NCBI GenBank assembly: GCA_934394595.1
Contig: CAKRRX010000077.1
Coordinates: 1 to 12,214, forward strand
Source of the DNA: an uncultured Blautia sp.
GTDB taxonomy: Bacteria > Bacillota > Clostridia > Lachnospirales > Lachnospiraceae
DNA: 12,214 bases
Reading direction: 5' to 3'
This document shows positions 1 through 6,316 of this stretch, piece by piece. The notes under the pieces are model-generated. The model did not search any database, had not been told where the DNA came from, and was given only the letters and a program-made list of their open reading frames with translations. Each line of letters opens with the position of its first letter. Positions within the stretch are counted from its first letter, which is position 1. The position numbers and the translations under genes were made by a program.

Positions 1-68
1 GGCAGACGAGCAAGACTAAGGATCTTGTAAGCATTGCGCTTGTGTGGGTTCAAGTCCCATCTTCCGCA
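1..68 (+). tRNA. tRNA-Leu (anticodon AAG), 5' end cut off by window edge
   Basis: This is the 3' portion of a class II tRNA. The anticodon stem pairs 11-15 with 23-27 (CAAGA/TCTTG) around the seven-base loop CTAAGGA, so the anticodon at 18-20 is AAG, which reads leucine CUU (and CUC if A34 becomes inosine). A long variable arm follows, with stem 29-32 paired to 38-41 (AAGC/GCTT), as expected for Leu. The T arm has stem 44-48/56-60 with loop TTCAAGT. The 3' acceptor strand CTTCCGC (61-67) is followed by discriminator A68, and CCA is not encoded. The acceptor 5' strand and most of the D arm lie left of the window. Identity is read from anticodon and structure. Confidence 0.93.
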
Positions 69-90
69 TTTTTTATTTTCCGAAAATAGT

Positions 91-138
91 AAAGAGCTGT
101 AAAACATCTAACCATTTGATTTTACAGGCTCTTTTTTA
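91..138 (+). terminator. Intrinsic terminator downstream of tRNA-Leu
   Basis: An inverted repeat pairs 91-104 (AAAGAGCTGTAAAA) with 120-134 (TTTTACA, one bulged G, then GCTCTTT), giving about 14 bp around a 15-base loop. It runs into a T-rich tract at 132-141. It lies 23 bases after the tRNA, so it should end the tRNA transcript. Confidence 0.8.
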
Positions 139-204
139 TTTTCCTTTCATCTTCAGGCACACAGACCTTCTTTAAAACTCCCGCCATTCTCACATTTACA
201 CCAT

Positions 205-262
205 AAAAAAATATCATCAGTTCAGGACCTCTGTAAGATCTTTTAAAACTGATGATATTTTT
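205..262 (-). terminator. Bidirectional intrinsic terminator after the RelA/SpoT fusion gene
   Basis: A perfect 16-bp inverted repeat pairs 207-222 with 247-262 (AAAAATATCATCAGTT and its complement) around a 24-base loop. Both outer ends are A/T tracts, so on the minus strand the stem ends in a run of U. It sits 30 bases past the stop codon at 292 and should terminate that gene. It could also stop read-through from the tRNA side. Bases 139-204 show nothing else. Confidence 0.8.
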
Positions 263-291
263 CAAATACACTCTAAATGGGCTGTCACCCT

Positions 292-2223
292 TTATCTCGG
301 TAATTCTGTCACAGTCTCCAGCTTAAAGCCTTCCCACATATCTGCTGAAATATTCCACTCACGCAGATCTGTCACAATCTTATGGTAAAACGCCTGTCCG
401 CCTCGGACAATATCGTAAGTACGTGCATCACCTCTTGCCTCCAGATGACGTCCGAAACTGCAGTTTGCCACATCCTCCGGGCCATAATCATCCACATCCC
501 CGCCCGGCCAGAATATATACAGCCGCGGAATATCATCAATCTGACGAAGATCAATTCCTGCCAGCTTCAGAAATTTCTTTCCAACAATCTCATGTGCAGT
601 AAATACATGCGCATACCGCCACACCGTCCTTGTAAAATCAGACACGCGGAACTGTCCCAGCCAGTCCTCATCCATCATTCCCTCAGAAGTCTCTCTGGAA
701 ACGATCACCACAATTGGGAACAGCCGCTCCGTATCACCAAGAGCAGTAAGAAGATCTCCAAACATCTCTTCTCTCATAATACGGCGTCTGTTGGAGCACT
801 CGATTCCGTTTACGATTCCAATATTATCTACCACAGTCTTATAGTATCCCGGATAGCTAAAGAAGGTTACACCAGGATCCTGTATAGAATGTTCCCGCTC
901 CGGCTGTGCATATCCATTGCACACCTTCAGGATTACTTTTCCCTGACGTGACACCTCAAGCCCGGCCTCTGAATACCAGATTCTGCCGCCAACCTCCATG
1001 TCCATATGTCTTACATGCATATTCAACCGCATATTGTCCGGATCATAGTTTACCGCAACATGATAAGCAAGAATATCACCATGATAGGTACTTGTCTTCT
1101 GCGGCATTTCTTTAAAAAGTACGCCATATTTTCCAACAATCCACCCATAGATAGCATCTGCTGTCTGATGGAAGATATTTGCTGCAGAAATTGTGGTTCC
1201 CTCTCTCATCCGGCTTCCATCCACCTGTGTACACATCTGAAATACATTATGGCGGATAAGAGGCTTCATCTCATAATGCCAGGACTCGCCAAGACTTTCC
1301 TCCCTGCCATCATTATAAACATCCCGCTCTTTAAATATAGCTGTCAGACGGCCATCGTGAAACTGGCTGTCATTTAACAGCGCAATGATCGTATTCACAT
1401 TGATAGGCACTTTACGATTACGGTGAAGGAGCTGGTCTACCAGGGTCTGCTTGCTGGTCTTATAAATACGCTTAGCCAGATTTTCCACCTGCAATTCACA
1501 GTCTTCATCCAGCAGCTGTGCCACCTCCGGATACAGTTGTCCCTCTCCCAGCTTCAGACGAAAATGACTCTTGATCATATCACTCCATCTGCCGGATTTG
1601 TACAGGGAATGTCCCAGATCCTCAAACAATGTAACCATGGATTTATCACAAAGCTCCAGAGTTGCCAGAATACTGTTGAAATACCGGGAAAATCCCTTAT
1701 AATTTTTCCAGAGTTCTTCTCCTTTGTAGCGCATGTCATGCTCAATCTCATGCCAGCCCTCAAAAAACATGGTCTTGATCTGGATCTCAAAGGTATCGTC
1801 AATATACATATCCCAGGTCTCCAAAGAAATCTCAGATCTTAAATATTCCGGAAGCCTGCACACTCCATTCAGCTTGGTAGGCTTAAACTCTTCCTCGCTG
1901 CGCTCTGAGGTGGACCATCCGATTACATCAAAGGTATTTTCCACAATATTCTGGCAGATCTCCACGTCATCATCAAAGTACAGATTGATACGCACCCCCA
2001 CCAGATCCTGCAGCTTCTTATTTTCTGCACCGTAATCCTTCAGGGCAAATTTATGCGCCATGGAAGAAGCTGTCTTAATCCTGGAAAAGACTCTGTAATA
2101 CAGACCGCACTGCTCCAGACGATCACTGATGATTCGCTTCAGATCCTGCTCTACAATCGCCGGGACCTTTACCTTTGCAGACAGTTCCTCCTTTGTGAAA
2201 ACCACTCGTTTATATTCACTCAC
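292..2223 (-). CDS. RelA/SpoT-domain (alarmone synthetase-like) protein with a long uncharacterised C-terminal region
   Basis: 643 aa from a GTG start, preceded by a GGTGGTG purine-rich element about 8 bases upstream. Residues about 44-180 match the RelA/SpoT nucleotidyltransferase fold: R48, K50, S53 and K58 fit the R-x-K-x2-S-x4-K region; D73 lies in LQDLVGVRI (metal-binding Asp, G-x-R); E146 lies in EIQIKT (the family has EIQIRT); W157, E161, H162, Y166 and K167 fit the W..xEH..YK end. Known members transfer pyrophosphate from ATP to a nucleotide or, in toxic small alarmone synthetases, sometimes to tRNA. There is no N-terminal HD hydrolase and no recognisable TGS or ACT domain. Residues about 181-643 have no family I can name. 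Conspicuous parts are a segment with many His and aromatic residues (316-415), a hydrophobic strand FPIVVIV near 502, then YAHVF (537-541) and RLYIFWPGG (567-575). No signal peptide or membrane segment is seen, so it is probably cytosolic. It is monocistronic, with its own promoter and terminator. Synthetase assignment is good; biological role is unknown. Confidence 0.85.
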   Translation of the reverse strand: MSEYKRVVFTKEELSAKVKVPAIVEQDLKRIISDRLEQCGLYYRVFSRIKTASSMAHKFALKDYGAENKKLQDLVGVRINLYFDDDVEICQNIVENTFDVIGWSTSERSEEEFKPTKLNGVCRLPEYLRSEISLETWDMYIDDTFEIQIKTMFFEGWHEIEHDMRYKGEELWKNYKGFSRYFNSILATLELCDKSMVTLFEDLGHSLYKSGRWSDMIKSHFRLKLGEGQLYPEVAQLLDEDCELQVENLAKRIYKTSKQTLVDQLLHRNRKVPINVNTIIALLNDSQFHDGRLTAIFKERDVYNDGREESLGESWHYEMKPLIRHNVFQMCTQVDGSRMREGTTISAANIFHQTADAIYGWIVGKYGVLFKEMPQKTSTYHGDILAYHVAVNYDPDNMRLNMHVRHMDMEVGGRIWYSEAGLEVSRQGKVILKVCNGYAQPEREHSIQDPGVTFFSYPGYYKTVVDNIGIVNGIECSNRRRIMREEMFGDLLTALGDTERLFPIVVIVSRETSEGMMDEDWLGQFRVSDFTRTVWRYAHVFTAHEIVGKKFLKLAGIDLRQIDDIPRLYIFWPGGDVDDYGPEDVANCSFGRHLEARGDARTYDIVRGGQAFYHKIVTDLREWNISADMWEGFKLETVTELPR

Positions 2224-2277
2224 TAATTCTACACCACCAATTTATTATACATTTCTTGCATTTTTCAATCACTTTTT

Positions 2278-2306
2278 AGTATACCAGATTTTCACAGAAT
2301 AAAAAA
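2278..2306 (-). promoter_or_regulatory. Candidate promoter for the RelA/SpoT fusion gene
   Basis: On the minus strand, 2286-2278 reads TGGTATACT, an extended -10 (TGn plus TATACT). The -35 position about 17 bases upstream is only a T run (2301-2306), so it depends on the extended -10. It lies about 55 bases before the GTG start. A TATAAT at about 2246-2251 has no -35 at a usable distance. Confidence 0.5.
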
Positions 2307-2335
2307 GGGATAATTTCGCTGTACTGGCAAATATC
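2301..2335 (-). terminator. Weak intrinsic terminator after the ComEC-like gene
   Basis: On the minus strand, 2335-2309 forms an imperfect hairpin (GATATTTGC paired with GCGAAATTATC, two bulges), followed by CC and a run of six T (2306-2301). It begins 8 bases after the stop at 2344. The T run overlaps the -35 region of the next gene's candidate promoter. The stem is imperfect, so termination may be leaky. Confidence 0.42.
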
Positions 2336-2343
2336 ACTTTAAA

Positions 2344-3483
2344 TCAGAAACATTTCTTACACGCTTCATACCCCTGCGCCTCGGCCTGTGAAAGAGGTTC
2401 CTGATACGCTTTATCCGGATTCATATTACCGCAGTCCGGAATGCTGTGATATTTGCTTCCGGTAGCGGAAATCCACACCATTTCCTCCTGACTTTCTATA
2501 TCAGCAGAATCCTCTTCCAAGCTCTCTGTTTCAGCTGCAGATCCCTGTTCTTCTTTATACTGTGCAGTAAAGCCTTGTTCTTCTGCTTCTACCGGGCTGC
2601 CATCACCGGCGGTATAATCATTACAAGGATCCATATTCCAGGTAATAGAATTCCCGTCAGAAGATGCCACTATGGTTCCCTGCTCATCTGTACGGTATAC
2701 CTGGATTTCCATATCATACAGTTTTTCCATGGTATCTGCATCCGGATGACCATACATATTATCTGCGCCACAGCTGATCACAGCAAATTCCGGTATCGTC
2801 TCCTGAAGAAAATCCCAGCTTGTAGCAGTGGCAGATCCATGATGTCCCACACTAAGCACATCACATTTCAGATCAAGGCCAGAAGCCACCATATCTGCCT
2901 CACTGTTATGATCTGCATCTCCGGTAAAGATAAAACTGTTATTTCCATTGATCAGCTTAATTGCCACAGAATTGGCATTGCTTTCTTTACTGATTTCCCT
3001 TGGCGACAGGATCACGAATTTTCCGGAGCCAAAAGTGTATTCTGTACCTACCGCCGGATGAGAAACCTCAAGTCCCTGCTCTTTGACCCCACTTATAAAA
3101 GAATCATACAAAGAAGAATCATGGACATAATCCGCACCGATCACCTGATCCACCTGAAAAGCACTGAGACAGCCAATCAGACCGCTGACATGATCCTCAT
3201 CATAATGGGAGGAGATCAGATAATCAATCTCATCAATCTTCTTTTCCTGCAAATAGGACACCACGTAACTGGATGCGCTTCGCGGTCCACCATCGTACAG
3301 CAAAGTCTGTCCTTCTGATTCCACCAAAATTGACAAGCCCTGCCCTACATCCAGGAAATGTACCGTCATACTTCCATCTGCTGCCAGCACAAAATCCGAA
3401 TTCATACAAATTCCCACTGTCATCAACAAAACAGCTGTAAAGAGTAACCAACTTTGTCTAATTTTTGTTCTTATAAATTTCAT
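2344..3483 (-). CDS. Secreted ComEC-type metallo-beta-lactamase-fold hydrolase with C-terminal metal-binding tail
   Basis: 379 aa from the ATG at 3483. This start is chosen over an in-frame one at 3564 because AGAAGG (3495-3490) lies 6 bases before it and a signal peptide follows directly: charged MKFIRTKIR, a hydrophobic core at 12-27, and a likely signal peptidase I site near VLA-A (32-35). The mature protein is a metallo-beta-lactamase fold of the ComEC/Rec2 C-terminal type: DVGQG (45-49), YDGG (63-66), metal-site SHYDEDH (92-98), NSVAIKL (171-177), TGDADH (187-192), GHHGS (213-217), and YGHP further on. In ComEC this domain is thought to be the nuclease acting on the non-transforming DNA strand; here it stands alone, without ComEC's membrane channel. 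A Glu/Ser-rich linker leads to a 43-residue tail with H346, C351, C375 and C378, an H-x4-C...C-x2-C pattern that suggests zinc binding. Substrate unknown; extracellular phosphodiesterase or nuclease activity is inferred. Confidence 0.88.
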   Translation of the reverse strand: MKFIRTKIRQSWLLFTAVLLMTVGICMNSDFVLAADGSMTVHFLDVGQGLSILVESEGQTLLYDGGPRSASSYVVSYLQEKKIDEIDYLISSHYDEDHVSGLIGCLSAFQVDQVIGADYVHDSSLYDSFISGVKEQGLEVSHPAVGTEYTFGSGKFVILSPREISKESNANSVAIKLINGNNSFIFTGDADHNSEADMVASGLDLKCDVLSVGHHGSATATSWDFLQETIPEFAVISCGADNMYGHPDADTMEKLYDMEIQVYRTDEQGTIVASSDGNSITWNMDPCNDYTAGDGSPVEAEEQGFTAQYKEEQGSAAETESLEEDSADIESQEEMVWISATGSKYHSIPDCGNMNPDKAYQEPLSQAEAQGYEACKKCF

Positions 3484-3489
3484 ATTTTT

Positions 3490-3495
3490 CCTTCT
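3490..3495 (-). promoter_or_regulatory. Ribosome binding site deciding the ComEC-like start
   Basis: The minus strand reads AGAAGG, 6 bases before ATG 3483. No comparable site precedes the upstream in-frame ATG at 3564, so the 27 extra codons are rejected. Confidence 0.75.
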
Positions 3496-3572
3496 TTCGT
3501 ATGTTTCTTTCCAAATTCTGTATAAATAAGCATTTCCATAAGCCTGGAATTCTATTTTCTGCATATATTCAT

Positions 3573-3598
3573 ACCTGAGGTTACCGCTGCATAAAATA
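3573..3598 (+). promoter_or_regulatory. Possible sporulation (sigma-K-like) promoter of the SleC-like gene
   Basis: CATAAAATA at 3590-3598 fits the CATAnnnTA -10 of sigma-K promoters. An AC pair stands 15 bases upstream, one short of the usual spacing. It ends 18 bases before the ribosome binding site. A mother-cell sigma factor would suit a cortex-lytic enzyme. The match is short and could be chance; no sigma-A promoter stands out here. Confidence 0.28.
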
Positions 3599-3614
3599 AG
3601 CCGAAAAGCATTTT

Positions 3615-3620
3615 GTGAGG
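3615..3620 (+). promoter_or_regulatory. Ribosome binding site of the SleC-like gene
   Basis: GTGAGG lies 6 bases before ATG 3627. Its GTG could be misread as a start, but it has no ribosome binding site of its own. Confidence 0.65.
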
Positions 3621-3626
3621 TTGTTC

Positions 3627-4901
3627 ATGTATTACGGCAAAGCTTTACATGCACAACAGGAAAATATTGACAGGGGAACCCTGCAGGTCACTGTACACTC
3701 TGACGCAGACAACCGTCCTGTAGAAAACGCCCGTGTACGAATTTCTTACACTGGCGATCCAGACAGCATTATAGAAGAAGTCCGTACCGATTCCTCTGGA
3801 AACACCCCGGTGCTGGAATTAAAAGCCCCGCCTTTGGAGTACAGCCTGAATATCCAGGAAGAAGCACAACCTTATGCAGAATACTCCATTCAGATAGAAG
3901 CTGAAGATTTTCATGAAGAGGAAATTGCAGGAACCGAAGTGCTGCCTGATGTGCTGGCAAAACAGCCCGTCCTCATGAATCCCAGACAAAGCACCGTCTC
4001 TGGCAGCCGTGTTGTTATTCCACCTCATACCCTTTTCTATGAATATCCACCAAAGATCCCGGAAGCAGAGGTGAAGCCGGTGAATGAGACTGGTGAGATC
4101 GTCCTGAGTAAAGTTGTGATCCCGGAGTATATTATCGTTCACGATGGCCCGGTAAACGACGATTCTGCCAACAATTATTACGTACGCTACCGCGATTACA
4201 TCAAAAATGTGGCCAGCAGTGAAATTTACGCCACCTGGCCCGATGATACCATCCGCGCCAATGTCCTGGCAATCATGTCCTTTACTCTAAACAGGGTTTA
4301 TACGGAATGGTACCGAAATAAACGAAAAGATTACACTATCACCTCATCCACAGCCTACGACCACAAATGGATCCGGGGACGCAATATTTTTGACTCCATT
4401 GACCGCATTGTGGATGAGCTTTTTGAAAATTATCTTTCCCGCCCCAATGTCCGCCAGCCTATCCTCACCCAGTATTGTGACGGCGAACGGGTACAGTGCC
4501 GGGACAGAGGCTGGATGACCCAGTGGGGCAGCAAACGGCTGGGAGATCAGGGATACTCTGCCATTGAAATCCTCCGCTACTTCTATGGCAACGACATGTA
4601 TATCAATGTAGCAGAGGAGATATCCGGAATCCCTGCTTCCTGGCCAGGTTATGACCTGGACATCGGTGCCTCCGGCAACAAAGTCCTGCAGATACAGGAA
4701 CAGCTAAACGCCATTAATCAAGCTTATCCGGCTATTCCCAAAGTAAATGCCGATGGTATTTACGGCACACAGACACAGGATTCCGTAAAAAAATTCCAGG
4801 ATGTTTTCGGCCTTCCCCAGACTGGCATTGTAGATTATCTCACCTGGTACAAAATACAGGAAATTTATGTAGCTGTTACAAGGATTGCAGAACTTCAGTA
4901 A
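3627..4901 (+). CDS. sleC: SleC-like spore cortex-lytic enzyme (SpoIID-type domain plus peptidoglycan-binding domain)
   Basis: 424 aa from ATG 3627. GTG 3615 is in frame, but GTGAGG at 3615-3620 is better read as the ribosome binding site, 6 bases before the ATG. Residues about 17-115 form a beta-rich, carboxypeptidase-regulatory-like N-terminal domain (GTLQVTVHSD onward). Residues about 165-325 match the SpoIID-like catalytic domain of clostridial SleC: YIKNVASSEIYATWP (191-205), LNRVYTEWYR (221-230), LTQYCDG (280-286), MTQWG (297-301). E199 aligns with the catalytic Glu region of SpoIID lytic transglycosylases. Residues about 342-415 are a peptidoglycan-binding domain (DGIYGTQTQDSVKKFQ). 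SleC is made in sporulation, stored as a zymogen and degrades cortex peptidoglycan during germination after cleavage by Csp proteases. No classical signal peptide is seen, fitting mother-cell synthesis. No csp gene lies in this window. The family call is strong; the exact sleC orthology is inferred. Confidence 0.88.
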   Translation: MYYGKALHAQQENIDRGTLQVTVHSDADNRPVENARVRISYTGDPDSIIEEVRTDSSGNTPVLELKAPPLEYSLNIQEEAQPYAEYSIQIEAEDFHEEEIAGTEVLPDVLAKQPVLMNPRQSTVSGSRVVIPPHTLFYEYPPKIPEAEVKPVNETGEIVLSKVVIPEYIIVHDGPVNDDSANNYYVRYRDYIKNVASSEIYATWPDDTIRANVLAIMSFTLNRVYTEWYRNKRKDYTITSSTAYDHKWIRGRNIFDSIDRIVDELFENYLSRPNVRQPILTQYCDGERVQCRDRGWMTQWGSKRLGDQGYSAIEILRYFYGNDMYINVAEEISGIPASWPGYDLDIGASGNKVLQIQEQLNAINQAYPAIPKVNADGIYGTQTQDSVKKFQDVFGLPQTGIVDYLTWYKIQEIYVAVTRIAELQ

Positions 4902-4963
4902 AAACATCTTTTCGGCTGCACCACACAGATTACAGGAATCTGAAATGTGCCCTGGAAGCCCCT

Positions 4964-5008
4964 AAAAAAACACAATGTGGCGGGAATCAAACCTTCCCGC
5001 CACATTTT
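4964..5008. terminator. Bidirectional terminator between convergent sleC-like and rseP genes
   Basis: A perfect 13-bp, GC-rich inverted repeat pairs 4974-4986 (AATGTGGCGGGAA) with 4994-5006 around a 7-base loop. On the plus strand it ends in TTTT (5005-5008) for the SleC-like gene. On the minus strand it is followed by a run of seven T (4970-4964) for the rseP operon, whose stop is about 20 bases away. Confidence 0.9.
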
Positions 5009-5028
5009 CATATTCTGTGTCTGCTCCG

Positions 5029-6315
5029 TCAGAAAATCTTCAGAATATCATTATACATCACCACAACCATCAGCACCATCAAAAGCATCAGCCCTGCAAA
5101 ATGAACCATTCCTTCCACCTGGCGGTTGACAGGCTTTTTGCGGACTGCTTCAATAACCAGAAATACAAGACGGCCACCATCCAGCGCCGGAAGAGGCAGC
5201 AGATTCATCACTCCAAGATTGGCTGATAATAATGCCGCCATGTACAGCATATTTACCCATACTGTCAGCATTCCTTCGCTCTTACTTTCCTCGTAAGTGC
5301 TTCCAATGGCATCCACAACTCCCACAGGGCCGCTTAAATCTTTCATTCCCAGGCCGCCGGTCACCAGTTCTTTCAGGCTTAGCAATGTAGAACGGATCAG
5401 ATATTTCACTTCCAAGGCGCCATATTTCAGGACACCAAATCCACTGGCCTTTGTATAAGAAACATTGTAGGAAAAATTCAGGATCGGAGTACGGTATTCC
5501 TTCGGTGTCACGTCTGTCTCATACTCCAGCCCATTTCTCTCATAAGTGATATTCACAGTCTCGCCAGTAAGTGGATGTTTTTCCAGATATGCTGTATAAT
5601 CATCTGCATTTTCCAGTGTCACACCATTGATCGACGTGATCACATCTCCAGGCTCTACACCGGTCTCTGACAGAGCCTGCCCCGGAATCAGTGATTCCAC
5701 TTCCATAGAACCGTTGTTTTTTCGGTTAAAGCCAAGAAGATACTTCACCTGCACATCTGGCTTAAAGGAAAGCTCCACATCCTTTCCATCTCTTTCCACT
5801 GTCATCTGAATCGTCTCATCCTCTTTTAGACTGTTCAGATACGTATACAGATAGAGATCCCTGGCAAGATCAATGTGATAGCCCTGGTACTCCTTTATAA
5901 TATCCCCTTCCTGAAGGCCAGCCTCCGCTGCAGAAGAACCTTTTTCCACACTTGTCACTTCTGCAGGATCATATCCTACAAGGGCAACAATGATTACTGC
6001 AAGCACAAGGGCAAGGATAAAATTAAAAATCGGTCCTGCCGCCACAGTAGCAATTCTTCCCCATATAGGCGCTCCGTTAAAAGTTCCCGGACGTTCATCA
6101 TCCATATCTTCTCCCATCATGGCACAGGAACCGCCAATGGGAAGTAATTTCAGGGAATATCTGGTTCCATTTTTCACAGTACTGAGAAGCCTAGGCCCCA
6201 TTCCCAGAGAAAATTCATTTACCACTATCTTACTTTTCTTTGCCAGAAGAAAATGTCCCAGCTCATGAAAAAGAATGATTCCGCTGAAAATCAGTATTGC
6301 CAGAATAATCTTCAA
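5029..6315 (-). CDS. rseP: RseP/RasP-family site-2 intramembrane zinc metalloprotease
   Basis: 428 aa from TTG 6315. This start gives the family N-terminus (KIILAILIFSGIILFHELGH), lies one base after the dxr stop and has AGGTGG (6325-6320) upstream. An ATG at 6372 would add 19 residues, overlap dxr by 56 bases and lacks a ribosome binding site. Site-2 proteases cut transmembrane helices of anti-sigma factors, signal peptide remnants and other membrane proteins. HELGH (17-21) supplies the zinc ligands and catalytic Glu in the first membrane helix. PDZ-like domains lie at about 118-186 and 203-273. The third zinc ligand, D379, lies in NLLPLPALDGG (371-381), followed by two more hydrophobic segments. 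Two PDZ units resemble E. coli RseP. It is the last gene of the operon and is probably translationally coupled to dxr. Confidence 0.93.
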   Translation of the reverse strand: MKIILAILIFSGIILFHELGHFLLAKKSKIVVNEFSLGMGPRLLSTVKNGTRYSLKLLPIGGSCAMMGEDMDDERPGTFNGAPIWGRIATVAAGPIFNFILALVLAVIIVALVGYDPAEVTSVEKGSSAAEAGLQEGDIIKEYQGYHIDLARDLYLYTYLNSLKEDETIQMTVERDGKDVELSFKPDVQVKYLLGFNRKNNGSMEVESLIPGQALSETGVEPGDVITSINGVTLENADDYTAYLEKHPLTGETVNITYERNGLEYETDVTPKEYRTPILNFSYNVSYTKASGFGVLKYGALEVKYLIRSTLLSLKELVTGGLGMKDLSGPVGVVDAIGSTYEESKSEGMLTVWVNMLYMAALLSANLGVMNLLPLPALDGGRLVFLVIEAVRKKPVNRQVEGMVHFAGLMLLMVLMVVVMYNDILKIF

Positions 6316-6316
6316 C

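Noticed and set aside
44..68. tRNA 3' end as an attachment site of an integrated element
   Set aside because: I found no second copy of this sequence in the window and no integrase or recombinase gene, so no attachment site can be claimed.
382..2035. Several plus-strand open frames across the RelA/SpoT fusion gene (for example 382-951, 1423-1842)
   Set aside because: They are antisense to a frame with clear domain motifs, have His/Ile/Ser-rich shadow composition and no ribosome binding sites.
4974..5006. Loop GGTTTGATTCC on the minus strand resembles a tRNA T arm
   Set aside because: It is the loop of a perfect 13-bp terminator palindrome; no anticodon arm, D arm or acceptor partner lies nearby.
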